DNA from: Lacihabitans sp. CS3-21 | GTDB lineage: Bacteria; Bacteroidota; Bacteroidia; Cytophagales; Spirosomataceae | Reading direction: 5' to 3' | DNA length: 64,000 bases | NCBI RefSeq assembly: GCF_024343675.1 | Contig: NZ_RJUD01000005.1 | Location: 118,771 to 182,770, forward strand | Part shown: piece after piece, positions 37,106-46,279 of the stretch | Layout of the letters: every line of letters starts with the position of its first letter | Position numbering within the stretch: the first letter of the stretch is position 1 | Translations under genes and position numbers: made by a program | Notes under the pieces: model-generated | The model's database searches: none | Told to the model about the DNA's origin: nothing | The model's input: the letters and a program-made list of their open reading frames with translations, nothing else

Positions 37106-39013
37106 ATGGAGTACAATCATTTTTATCAACAAAGTATTTTAGAAAAAGGTAAGTTTTGGGGAAGAAAAGCCGCGAAAATCGCATGGTACAAAGCCCCGAA
37201 AACGGTTCTGACTTTAGACAAGCATGGCTACTATAAATGGTATCCCGATGGTGAGCTGAATACCTGTTATTTGGCTGTTGATAAACATGTTAAGGATGGT
37301 AAGGGTGATGATTTAGCCATGATTTATGACTCGCCAGTAACCCATACCAAAAGGAAATATACTTATGACGAAGTCAAACGAAGAGTTTCTAAAATAGCTG
37401 GAGCTTTGCGTCATAAAGGTGTAGAAAAAGGGGATACGGTCATCATCTATATGCCTATGGTGCCTGATGCTGCCTTTTCTATGTTGGCTTGTGCTCGTTT
37501 AGGGGCAATACATTCAGTAGTTTTTGGCGGATTTGCTCCGCACGAATTGGCTATCAGAATAGACGATGCCAAGCCCAAAGTCATCATTTCGGCCAGCTGC
37601 GGTATTGAGTTTGACAAAATAATTCCTTACAAACCACTTTTAGAAAAAGCCATAGAAGAAGCTGAACATCAGCCTAGTGCTTGTCTTATTCTGCAAAGAG
37701 AAATGCACGTCTGTTCGCTTCAAGAAGGCTTCGATTTTGACTTTGATGAATCTGTCAATGCAGCTGAACCAGCAGATTGTGTTAAAGTGAAAGCAACTGA
37801 TCCATTGTACATTTTATACACTTCTGGAACTACAGGTAAGCCGAAAGGCATAGTGAGAGACAATGGTGGACATGCCGTAGCCATGCAGTTTTCCATGGAT
37901 TACGTTTACAATACCAAAAAAGGTGATGTTTTTTGGGCGGCTTCAGACGTGGGTTGGGTGGTGGGGCATTCCTACATTGTTTATGCACCTCTGATAGCTG
38001 GTTGCACCACTGTTTTCTTTGAAGGTAAACCAGTAAGAACGCCCGATCCGGGCACGTTTTGGAGAGTTATAGAAGAGCATAAAGTAAACATATTTTTTAC
38101 TGCTCCAACGGCTTTCAGGGCCATCAGAAAAGAAGATCCCGAGTCAGAATACTTGAAAAAATACGATTTAACTAGTCTAAGATCTATTTTTGTGGCGGGT
38201 GAAAGATGTGATCCATCTACGCTAAAATGGCTTCAAGAAATTACCCAAAAACCCATCATCGACCATTGGTGGCAGACAGAAACTGGGTGGGCGATAGTGG
38301 CCAACATGATGGGTGTGGAGCAATTTCCTGTAAAAGAGGGCTCAGCCACGAAACCCGTTTGTGGTTATGAAGTTCAGATTCTTGATGAAACTGGAGAAAT
38401 TTTAGGACCCAACCAAGAAGGTTTCGTGTGTATCAAAGAGCCACTTCCTCCGGGTTGTTTACCCACGCTTTGGAACGACGACGAGCGTTTTCAGGAATCG
38501 TATATGGAAAAGTTTCCTGGATACTATTTAACCGGAGACGGCGGATATATTGACCCAGACGGTTATGTTTTCATCATGGGTAGAATTGACGATGTCATCA
38601 ACGTAGCAGGTCATAGACTTTCCACTGGCGAAATGGAGGAGATTGTGAGTAGCCATACCGCCGTTGCCGAATGTGCGGTCATAGGAATTGAGGACGAACT
38701 TACAGGCCAGAAACCTTTGGGCTTGGTGGTTTTGAAAGATACCTCAACAATCTCAGGAGAGGAGGTTCAAAAGGATTTGGTGGCCTTGGTTCGGGCTCAA
38801 GTGGGTGCAGTGGCAGCGTTCAGAACGGTGGTGATTGTCAAAAGGTTACCCAAGACCCGTTCAGGCAAAATCTTAAGAAAAACCATGCGTATGATAGCTG
38901 ATGATAAGGTATTTACGGTGCCGTCAACGATAGACGATCCAGCCATTTTAGAAGAAATAAAAGTGATTTTACAAGTTAATAACATAGGTTTAGTTTCAAA
39001 AAAACAATTTTAA
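37106..39013 (+). CDS. Propionyl-CoA synthetase-like acyl-CoA synthetase
   Basis: The protein has 635 residues in the ANL superfamily, Acs branch. LYTSGTTGKPKGIVRDNGGHAVA (the RD-x-GGHAVA form is typical of PrpE/ACSS3), DHWWQTETGW, TGDGGYIDPDG and the acetylatable lysine in TRSGKILRKTMR are all present. Activates propionate or a similar short acid to acyl-CoA through an adenylate. It starts 13 bases after the response regulator, so it belongs to the same operon. The exact substrate could also be acetate. Confidence 0.85.
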   Translation: MEYNHFYQQSILEKGKFWGRKAAKIAWYKAPKTVLTLDKHGYYKWYPDGELNTCYLAVDKHVKDGKGDDLAMIYDSPVTHTKRKYTYDEVKRRVSKIAGALRHKGVEKGDTVIIYMPMVPDAAFSMLACARLGAIHSVVFGGFAPHELAIRIDDAKPKVIISASCGIEFDKIIPYKPLLEKAIEEAEHQPSACLILQREMHVCSLQEGFDFDFDESVNAAEPADCVKVKATDPLYILYTSGTTGKPKGIVRDNGGHAVAMQFSMDYVYNTKKGDVFWAASDVGWVVGHSYIVYAPLIAGCTTVFFEGKPVRTPDPGTFWRVIEEHKVNIFFTAPTAFRAIRKEDPESEYLKKYDLTSLRSIFVAGERCDPSTLKWLQEITQKPIIDHWWQTETGWAIVANMMGVEQFPVKEGSATKPVCGYEVQILDETGEILGPNQEGFVCIKEPLPPGCLPTLWNDDERFQESYMEKFPGYYLTGDGGYIDPDGYVFIMGRIDDVINVAGHRLSTGEMEEIVSSHTAVAECAVIGIEDELTGQKPLGLVVLKDTSTISGEEVQKDLVALVRAQVGAVAAFRTVVIVKRLPKTRSGKILRKTMRMIADDKVFTVPSTIDDPAILEEIKVILQVNNIGLVSKKQF

Positions 39014-39027
39014 ATAAAAATACATCA

Positions 39028-40920
39028 ATGAGAATTAGAAGTTTTGAGGATTACGAGAAAGCTTACAAAGAAAGCGTAGAAGATCCCGAGAGTTTTTGGG
39101 GTGAAGTAGCCCAAGAATTTGTGTGGAAGAAACCTTGGAAAAAAGTCTTAGAGTGGGATTTTAAAAATTACGACGTCAAGTGGTTTAAAGGCGGCAAGAT
39201 GAACATCACCGAGAATTGCCTCGATCGCCACGCCCAAAATAAGCCCAATCAGCCAGCCATCATTTGGGAACCAAATGATCCTGCTGAAGAGTCTATTACG
39301 CTGACTTACAGGGTCTTATTTGATAGAGTGTGTAGCTTTGCCAATGTGCTGAAAAAGAATGGTGTAGTCAAAGGTGACATTGTGTGTATCTATATGCCGA
39401 TGATTCCTGAATTGACCATTGCCGTTTTGGCTTGTGCCAGAATCGGAGCCATTCACTCGGTAGTTTTTGGTGGATTTTCGGCCCAATCTATCGCTGATCG
39501 TATCAACGACAGCCAGTGTAAAATGGTCATCACAACCGATGGAGCCGTTCGTGGAGCCAAACACGTACCGATGAAAGACACCGTGGACGATGCCTTAATC
39601 GGCTGTCCGTCCGTGAAAAAGGTAATTGTAGCTACACATACCCGCACGCCCGTTTCGATGATCAAAGGCCGTGATGCTTGGTGGGAGCACGAGGTGAAAC
39701 TCGTAAGTGCCGACTGCCCAGCCGAAGAAATGGACTCAGAGGATCCATTGTTCATTCTCTATACTTCGGGTTCTACAGGCAAGCCAAAAGGCGTGGTGCA
39801 TACCTGTGGAGGATACATGATTTACAGTACCTACACTTTCCAGAATGTTTTCCAATACGATCCAGGTGATGTGTTTTTCTGTACAGCAGACGTGGGTTGG
39901 ATTACCGGACACTCTTACATCATTTACGGCCCCTTGGCTTCAGGAGCACAGTCTCTGATGTTTGAAGGCGTACCGACTTATCCTGACGCTGGCCGTTTCT
40001 GGGACATTATCGACAAGCACAAAGTGAATATTTTCTATACTGCACCTACGGCCATCAGGTCATTAATGGGCTTTGGCGATGAGTATTTCAAAGACAAGGA
40101 TTTGAGTTCACTAAAGGTGCTGGGTTCGGTAGGAGAGCCTATCAACGAGGAGGCATGGCATTGGTACAATGACAATATAGGTAAAGGCAAATGCCCGATT
40201 GTAGATACTTGGTGGCAGACAGAAACAGGCGGTATCATGATTTCGCCATTGGCCGGAATCACCAAAACCAAACCTTCATTTGCAACATTGCCCTTACCAG
40301 GGATTCAGCCGATGTTGGTAGACGAGCATGGTGTGGAAATTGAAGGAAATGGCGTAAACGGAAACTTGGTCATCAAATTCCCATGGCCATCCATTATACG
40401 CACCACTTGGGGTGACCACGAGCGTTGCAAAACGACTTATTTCTCCACTTACCCAGGCTTGTATTTTACGGGCGACGGTTGCCAAAGAGACGAAGACGGA
40501 TACTACAAAATTACGGGTAGGGTAGACGACGTGATCAACGTTTCTGGCCACAGAATAGGTACAGCAGAGGTAGAAAATGCCCTGAACATGCACACCGGTG
40601 TGGTAGAATCTGCTGTGGTGGGTTATCCGCACGATATCAAGGGGCAAGGCATTTATGCCTATATCATCTGTGAGGAAACACCAGAAGATCCAGAGATGAC
40701 CAAAAGAGATATCCTGATGACCGTAACACGTGTAATTGGACCCATAGCGAAGCCAGACAAAATATTGTTTGTTTCAGGCTTACCAAAAACCCGCTCAGGC
40801 AAAATCATGAGGCGTATCCTCAGAAAAATAGCCGAAGGCGACGTAAAAAACCTTGGTGATATTTCAACACTTCTCGACCCAACCGTTGTAGAAGAAATCG
40901 TAAAAGGAGCTGGGTATTAA
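39028..40920 (+). CDS. acs: Acetyl-CoA synthetase
   Basis: The protein has 630 residues. YTSGSTGKPKGVVHTCGGYM, ADVGWITGHSYI, VDTWWQTETGG and the final TRSGKIMRRILRKI (lysine normally controlled by acetylation) match AcsA closely. It makes acetyl-CoA from acetate, ATP and CoA. It follows the propionyl-CoA synthetase-like gene by 14 bases and ends the operon, with a terminator 26 bases beyond the stop. Confidence 0.94.
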   Translation: MRIRSFEDYEKAYKESVEDPESFWGEVAQEFVWKKPWKKVLEWDFKNYDVKWFKGGKMNITENCLDRHAQNKPNQPAIIWEPNDPAEESITLTYRVLFDRVCSFANVLKKNGVVKGDIVCIYMPMIPELTIAVLACARIGAIHSVVFGGFSAQSIADRINDSQCKMVITTDGAVRGAKHVPMKDTVDDALIGCPSVKKVIVATHTRTPVSMIKGRDAWWEHEVKLVSADCPAEEMDSEDPLFILYTSGSTGKPKGVVHTCGGYMIYSTYTFQNVFQYDPGDVFFCTADVGWITGHSYIIYGPLASGAQSLMFEGVPTYPDAGRFWDIIDKHKVNIFYTAPTAIRSLMGFGDEYFKDKDLSSLKVLGSVGEPINEEAWHWYNDNIGKGKCPIVDTWWQTETGGIMISPLAGITKTKPSFATLPLPGIQPMLVDEHGVEIEGNGVNGNLVIKFPWPSIIRTTWGDHERCKTTYFSTYPGLYFTGDGCQRDEDGYYKITGRVDDVINVSGHRIGTAEVENALNMHTGVVESAVVGYPHDIKGQGIYAYIICEETPEDPEMTKRDILMTVTRVIGPIAKPDKILFVSGLPKTRSGKIMRRILRKIAEGDVKNLGDISTLLDPTVVEEIVKGAGY

Positions 40921-40946
40921 ATTATAAAGTTTTAGAGTTTTTGAAA

Positions 40947-40979
40947 AAATCGAAGTCTGTTTGGGCTTCGATTTTTTTT
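40947..40979 (+). terminator. Terminator of the symporter-kinase/acs operon
   Basis: AAATCGAAG and CTTCGATTT form a nine-pair stem with a ten-base loop and run into eight T. Confidence 0.85.
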
Positions 40980-41044
40980 GTTTTTTGTGCGGAAATATTG
41001 TTAGATTTTTAAACAAATGATTTTTAGTGTTTTATGTTAAAATT

Positions 41045-41168
41045 TGTTTCATTGCATAGGCATTTTTCGAACTTTTTTGTCTCATTACATAGGCAATTTT
41101 CGAGTTTTTATGTTTCATTACATAGGTAATTTTAGTATTTTTTTGTCTCATTACATAGGTAAATTGAA
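41045..41168. repeat. Four-unit tandem array, exact 33-bp period
   Basis: The 16-base core TGTYTCATTRCATAGG begins at 41045, 41078, 41111 and 41144. Each core is followed by a degenerate A/T-rich stretch ending in a T-run and G. Within each unit ATTAC-ATAG-GTAAT forms a small dyad; in unit 1 both arms change to ATTGC and GCATT, a paired change. The TG start and multiple end repeats resemble terminal transposase-binding repeats of IS21-family elements, which is a hypothesis. Confidence 0.8.
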
Positions 41169-41475
41169 GTAATAATTGAACAAAAGAATGCCAGTTGGCT
41201 ATAGCTGATATTCTCGATTTAGAAAGAATATATTGGTCTAACCTATTGAAGAGTTTTTCTTGGCGACTTTAGGTGAAATAAATTATACTGTATTTCGAGC
41301 AAAACTTTAAGTCCATTACTACGAGGGTGCAAGTATCAAAAGGATAGAGGTAATGTCTTAAGGATCAATTTAGATATTTAGTTTAAAACTATAATATGAA
41401 TCACCAAATATTTAAATTTTACTATATTTTTGTAAAGCGATAAATTTTATTTTTTAGGATTAAATTTTACCAAAT
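41169..41475. other. Gene-free A+T-rich spacer, possible decayed istA trace
   Basis: This stretch holds no intact gene. One short frame near 41310-41360 reads VHYYEGASIKRIEVMS between stops, reminiscent of the start of an IstA-type helix-turn-helix. It is too short to assign. No promoter of the consensus type was seen for the downstream gene. Confidence 0.35.
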
Positions 41476-42960
41476 ATGAGCACAATTTTATTGACAATAG
41501 TCACCAGTCTTTTTAGTTTCAACCCAATATCCGATTCCGTAAATATCCCAGATAAAAATTTTGAATCGGCATTAATTGAAAAAAAGATTGATTCTGATAA
41601 AAAGTTGAATGGTAAAATTTCAACTGTAGATGCTTTAAATGCCGAAGAATTGAATCTTTACAACAAGTCAATTAATGACTTAAAAGGAATTGAGTATTTT
41701 ATCAATCTCAAGAAATTATTTTGTTCTGAAAATAATTTGAGCAAAGTAGATTTGTCAAATTTGAAAAAATTGACATCATTACATATTGGTTCAAATAGGC
41801 TTAAAGATTTAGACATTACAGAATTAACGAGTTTAGTTAATTTGAAAATTGATGGTAATCAACTAATACAAATCGATTTGTCAAAGAATATTAATCTTAA
41901 ATATTTTGATGCTGGATGGAATGGAATTAACAAAATTGATTTTTCGAATAATATAAATTTGGATGAAGTAATATTAATGCATGGGAATAAAATTGATTCC
42001 CTGAATTTTTCTAAAAATATAAATCTTCGAAAATTACTTATTGATAAAATTGAATTAAAACACCTAATCCTAAATCCAAAAATATTTTCAGTATTCGCAG
42101 AGAAAAATTTATTAACGGAAATAGATCTTAGTACATGCAGTGAGATAGAATACTTAAATCTATCTAAAAATTCAATAAATAGCATTGATTTGGAAAAAAA
42201 TAAGAAACTTAAAAGTTTGGCCGCAGATTATAACCCATTAAAGAAAATAGATTTATCCAATAATAAAAAATTGCAATTTGTCTCACTAATTAGTACTCAA
42301 CTGCAAGGTGTATTTAGTTTTCAATTGCCAGAATTGAGGAAAATAAATTTAGATTATAATAGTATCGTGAGTTTTGAGAGTAAACTTTATCCGAATTTGG
42401 AATATTTGAACCTTAATTTTAACAAAGTTTCATTCTTGGATTTAAGCAAGAATTTACAACTACAGGAGCTGCATCTAGAAAGTACTAACCTTGAAAAGTT
42501 GGATTTGAAGGGGAATATTAGATTAAAAGAATTACATGCATATAAAAACAAAATTTCAAAAATTTCATTGCCAGATAGTTTAAAATGGATTGGAATATCG
42601 AAAAACCCTTTAGAAGAAATAGATTTGAAAAATAAATTAATGTTACAGTCACTACATGTTGATGGTACTTTATTAAAAAAAGTAGATTGTAGTGACTGCA
42701 AGAAAATAGCTTATTTAGGATGTGATAAAATTCTAACATTGAAAGAAATTATATTGCCAACTTCTCCAACTATTTCGTTTTCTTTAAGAAAAGACTCAAA
42801 TGTGCAATTATCAAATATTCCCAAAGATTTAGTCTATAAATATGATGAAGTGGATACTAGGCATATTTTTACTAAAATTCCTCCAAAAAAAGTTAAGAGC
42901 CCCTTTGATTACCCTGAAGGACCTCCCGAGGTTATTGAAACAATTCGACAAAAAAACTGA
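41476..42960 (+). CDS. Leucine-rich-repeat protein, A+T-rich
   Basis: The protein has 494 residues. Some 16-18 repeats of about 20-21 residues run from near residue 55 to 440 (for example LKKLTSLHIGSNRLKDLDITEL), of the kind found in Bacteroidetes LRR surface proteins. The N-terminus (MSTILLTIVTSLFSFNPISDS) could be a short export signal. No T9SS sorting domain is visible at the C-terminus, which is Lys/Pro-rich. Codons are strikingly A/T-ending compared with neighbours, suggesting recent acquisition. Such repeats mediate protein-protein binding; the target is unknown. Confidence 0.82.
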   Translation: MSTILLTIVTSLFSFNPISDSVNIPDKNFESALIEKKIDSDKKLNGKISTVDALNAEELNLYNKSINDLKGIEYFINLKKLFCSENNLSKVDLSNLKKLTSLHIGSNRLKDLDITELTSLVNLKIDGNQLIQIDLSKNINLKYFDAGWNGINKIDFSNNINLDEVILMHGNKIDSLNFSKNINLRKLLIDKIELKHLILNPKIFSVFAEKNLLTEIDLSTCSEIEYLNLSKNSINSIDLEKNKKLKSLAADYNPLKKIDLSNNKKLQFVSLISTQLQGVFSFQLPELRKINLDYNSIVSFESKLYPNLEYLNLNFNKVSFLDLSKNLQLQELHLESTNLEKLDLKGNIRLKELHAYKNKISKISLPDSLKWIGISKNPLEEIDLKNKLMLQSLHVDGTLLKKVDCSDCKKIAYLGCDKILTLKEIILPTSPTISFSLRKDSNVQLSNIPKDLVYKYDEVDTRHIFTKIPPKKVKSPFDYPEGPPEVIETIRQKN

Positions 42961-43096
42961 GCAAGTGTAAAAGATCTATTTTTTTTCATTTTGTCCATCC
43001 AAAGCCATCCCTTTACGGGACTCTGAATAAAGCAGCAGTGCCTATTTGTGATCTTAGGAAAAAGCAGACTCCATAATGGAGGCTTTCCTCGAACTT

Positions 43097-43130
43097 AAAA
43101 AAAAGCACCAGTCATTTAAAACTGGTGCTT
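43097..43130 (-). terminator. Terminator of the S9 peptidase gene
   Basis: AAGCACCAGT and ACTGGTGCTT form a perfect ten-pair stem with an eight-base loop; on the minus strand it runs into eight T. It lies 21 bases after the peptidase stop. Confidence 0.85.
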
Positions 43131-43151
43131 AAATATTATTTCTATACAATA

Positions 43152-45308
43152 TCACCTCAACAACCCGACCGGCAATTCCTTCTCCAACAGGTTTTTATAG
43201 ATAAATTGGGTTTTTAGGTTATCGAAATGTAGGCCTTTGTTGCCGCCCCAGCCATGTCTTCCGCCTGGGTAAAACATCATCTCAAAGTCCTTTTTCTTTT
43301 CTTGTAAGGCATCTATGAGTTGTATGCTGTTTTGGAGGTGTACGTTGTCGTCCATGGTGCCATGTACAATCAGAAGTTTGCCTTTGTAGTTATCCACATA
43401 TTTCAATATTCCGCCGTTTTCGTAGCCTTCGGCGTTTTCTTGTGGGGTATCCATAAAGCGTTCGGTGTAGGCAGAGTCGTAGAGTTTCCAGCTGGTTACA
43501 CTTCCGCCCGCCATGCCGTGGGTAAATACATCAGAGCCTTTTGTAAGTGCCAAGCAGGTCATATAACCACCATAGCTAAAGCCCGTTATGGCTATTTTTG
43601 TTGGATCGGCTATGCCTTTTTTTATGAGATCTTTTATCATGGTTTTGTAGTCGTCAAGTTCCCATTTGCCGAGGTTGCGGTGCATATAAGCCACGCCTTC
43701 TTTGCCAAAATGACCACTGGCTCTGTGGTCCAAAGCCACCTGAATAATGCCTTCTCTTGACAACCACTGCGATCTGGCACTCCAGTTCCAGGAGTCATAC
43801 ACCGTACCGGCATCTGGGCCACCATAAATACTTACAATAACAGGGTATTTTTTACCAGCCACGTAGTTTTCTGGGTATACAATGGTCATTGGTAAATCAA
43901 ACTTGCCATCGTCGCTTTTTACTCTTACCAGTTCAGGCTTGTTGATGGCATAATTGTCATATTCTGAGCCTTTTGCTGAGCCGAGGTCTTTCACTATTTT
44001 GCCGGTATTGTCTATGATGGCCAAGGCGTTTGGTGTGCTCAAGTTCGAGTAGGTTGTTACGAAATAGCTCAAATCTGGCGAGGCTTCTATTCTTCTGTGG
44101 TTGAAATCTCCGAAAGTCAGACGTTTCATGTTTTTGCCGTCTAATCCTACGCGGTAAAGGTCAAATCTGGCTGAGTTTTCCAATCCTCTTGCGTGGAAAT
44201 ACAAAACACGGTTTTTTTGGTCTATGCCTTTTACTTCGGTTATGGTAAATTTGCCTGAGGTAATTGGGTTCTTCAATTTGCCATCTATTCCGTGCAAATA
44301 CAATTGCTTCCAACCGGTTTTATCGCTGATGATGATCATTTCTTTTCCTCCGTCCAATACGGTCAATCTTTCGGCGGCTTCGTCTATGCCTATCCAAGAG
44401 TTTTGTTTTTCGTCATACAGCTCCGTTTTTTTGCCTGTTTTGGGCGAAACATTAAAAAGCTTTAGGTTGTCGTTGCCTCTGTTGATCCACTGGACCATCA
44501 AGCCTGAGCCGTCTGACATCCACTCTGGCCAACCAAAATATTGGTCTTGGTTTTCGTCAAAATCTGCCCAAGTGGTTTTATTGCCGTCTGGATCTACAAA
44601 CGCTAATTTAGCAGTTGGATTTGGGTCACCAGCTTTCGGGTAGCGAGTTTCTTCTATGAATCCATGCTGACCTTCACTGCTATAAATCGGGAACATCGGT
44701 GTCTTAGACTCATCAAATCTCATGTAAGCAATGTTTTTGCTATCAGGACTCCACCAATAGGCTCTGAAAAGTGTCGGTCTACCGAATATTTCTTCCCAAT
44801 ACAACCAAGTCGCAAAGCCATTCAAAGTAGTTTTTGTTCCATCAATGGTGAGTTGGGTCTCTCTTTTGGTTTTTAAGTTGTATGTGAAAAGATTGTTATT
44901 TTTGGTATAGGCGATGTAATTGCTATCGGGTGAAAACATCGGGTTTTTCTCTATAACATCTTGGTCATTGGTAATTTTTGTTTCGCCTTGAGCGGTGCTT
45001 AGATACAAATCGCCATTTTTCAAAGTTACTTTTTTTGAAGGATTCACTGCTTTACTTACATCTATATTGCTGGCGTCTTCTATTTGTCCACTTTTCAGAT
45101 TCAGCACCACGTTTTTCATACTTTCTGTCGGCGAGGGCTTCATGTAAATCAACACTCTGTCGTTATCTAACCACTTATTGATGGTCGGTAGGGATTGCAA
45201 AAAGTTGTCGGGGTTTTTATTGGCAATGAGCAGACTGCTCTCTATCTTTTTTTGTTGGGCCGATAGTGTGGAAGAAACAAATAAAAAGAAAACAAATATT
45301 TTTTTCAT
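43152..45308 (-). CDS. Dipeptidyl peptidase IV-like S9 peptidase
   Basis: The protein has 718 residues with a signal peptide (MKKIFVFFLFVSSTLSAQ). Residues 40-470 form a DPP-IV-type beta-propeller (GFATWLYWEEIFGRPTLFRAYWWSPDS contains the Glu-Glu-like motif region). The C-terminal alpha/beta hydrolase has the nucleophile Ser578 in GFSYGGYM, then GTMDDNVHLQNS and the catalytic His in PGGRHGWGG. It is expected to release X-Pro dipeptides in the periplasm. Monocistronic. Confidence 0.9.
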   Translation of the reverse strand: MKKIFVFFLFVSSTLSAQQKKIESSLLIANKNPDNFLQSLPTINKWLDNDRVLIYMKPSPTESMKNVVLNLKSGQIEDASNIDVSKAVNPSKKVTLKNGDLYLSTAQGETKITNDQDVIEKNPMFSPDSNYIAYTKNNNLFTYNLKTKRETQLTIDGTKTTLNGFATWLYWEEIFGRPTLFRAYWWSPDSKNIAYMRFDESKTPMFPIYSSEGQHGFIEETRYPKAGDPNPTAKLAFVDPDGNKTTWADFDENQDQYFGWPEWMSDGSGLMVQWINRGNDNLKLFNVSPKTGKKTELYDEKQNSWIGIDEAAERLTVLDGGKEMIIISDKTGWKQLYLHGIDGKLKNPITSGKFTITEVKGIDQKNRVLYFHARGLENSARFDLYRVGLDGKNMKRLTFGDFNHRRIEASPDLSYFVTTYSNLSTPNALAIIDNTGKIVKDLGSAKGSEYDNYAINKPELVRVKSDDGKFDLPMTIVYPENYVAGKKYPVIVSIYGGPDAGTVYDSWNWSARSQWLSREGIIQVALDHRASGHFGKEGVAYMHRNLGKWELDDYKTMIKDLIKKGIADPTKIAITGFSYGGYMTCLALTKGSDVFTHGMAGGSVTSWKLYDSAYTERFMDTPQENAEGYENGGILKYVDNYKGKLLIVHGTMDDNVHLQNSIQLIDALQEKKKDFEMMFYPGGRHGWGGNKGLHFDNLKTQFIYKNLLEKELPVGLLR

Positions 45309-45435
45309 GCGTTTGATGATTAAAGTTTAGGTAAAAATAAGTGCAAATCTTATCTTTTTCAAATGCATTGAATTGATTTTGGATTTTATTGTTTCTATTT
45401 GACTGCTAAATGAATTACACTTTATCTGATTTTAT

Positions 45436-46278
45436 ATGCATCGCCTTATTTTATTTATCTTATTTTTAATTAGTCAAACTGCTTTTTCTCAAGAAAAAGG
45501 TATTTTGTTTGAGATTTCGGGTAATAATATTCAAAAGCCTTCTTACATATTTGGCACCATGCATTTGCTGTGCGAGGGTGATTTTCAAATGAGTGAAGAG
45601 ATGATTTCTAAGATAAAATCTTCGGAAATTTTGGCCATGGAAATGGATCTTGATGATCCAACGATAGCTTTTAAAATGATGGGCAAAATGAAAATGAAAG
45701 CAGACACCAGTTTGAGTGATTTGATGCCACAAACCAGATATGACTCTTTAAAATCATACCTCAAAGATTCATTGAATTTGCCTCCAATGATGTTTCAAAA
45801 GACCAAGCCATTTTTGATATATTCATTGATTTTGACCAAATTATTGCCTTGCAAAACCCTGATGCTCGAAAACGAAATCATGAAAATAGGCAAGGGTAAG
45901 AAAGTCGTAGGATTAGAAACGCTTGATTTTCAAATGGGTTTGATGGACAAAATGAGTTATCAGCTTCAAGCCGATTATTTATTGGAAACGCTAGCTGATA
46001 AAGCGAAATCAATTCGGGAATTTAATGAAATGGCTGAGGCTTACAAAAAAAGAGATCTGGAGATTTTATTGATATCCATCGATGCAGAAAAGGGCATGAT
46101 GGCGGATTTTGAAAACGAAATGTTGCACAAACGGAATTTGGCTTGGATTCCTGAAATTAAGAAACTGGTTTCTGATAATTCAACCTTTTTTGCAGTAGGA
46201 GCAGGACACCTTGGAGGAGAAAAAGGTGTGTTGCAATTGCTTAAAAATGAAGGATATACACTGAAAGTAATCGAATGA
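45436..46278 (+). CDS. TraB/GumN family protein
   Basis: The protein has 280 residues with a signal peptide (ending QTAFSQ). PSYIFGTMHLLCEGD near the N-terminus and FFAVGAGHLGGEKGVLQLLKNEGY at the C-terminus are the two conserved halves of TraB/GumN (Tiki-like) proteins, whose His and Glu residues are metal-binding in Tiki proteases. Met-rich segments (KMMGKMKMKAD) are notable. The stop is one base from the convergent MlaD gene end. Confidence 0.85.
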   Translation: MHRLILFILFLISQTAFSQEKGILFEISGNNIQKPSYIFGTMHLLCEGDFQMSEEMISKIKSSEILAMEMDLDDPTIAFKMMGKMKMKADTSLSDLMPQTRYDSLKSYLKDSLNLPPMMFQKTKPFLIYSLILTKLLPCKTLMLENEIMKIGKGKKVVGLETLDFQMGLMDKMSYQLQADYLLETLADKAKSIREFNEMAEAYKKRDLEILLISIDAEKGMMADFENEMLHKRNLAWIPEIKKLVSDNSTFFAVGAGHLGGEKGVLQLLKNEGYTLKVIE

Positions 46279-46279
46279 T

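Noticed and set aside
41045..41168. CRISPR array
   Set aside because: Only 16 bases are well kept per 33-base period and the parts between are similar low-complexity sequence, not unique spacers.
40921..41475. A missing gene in the 555-base gap after acs
   Set aside because: Beyond the terminator and repeat array, stops occur in all frames at short intervals; only a doubtful HTH-like trace remains.
43320..44876. Plus-strand open frames opposite the S9 peptidase gene
   Set aside because: The minus-strand peptidase is complete with catalytic motifs, signal peptide and terminator, so these are antisense shadows.
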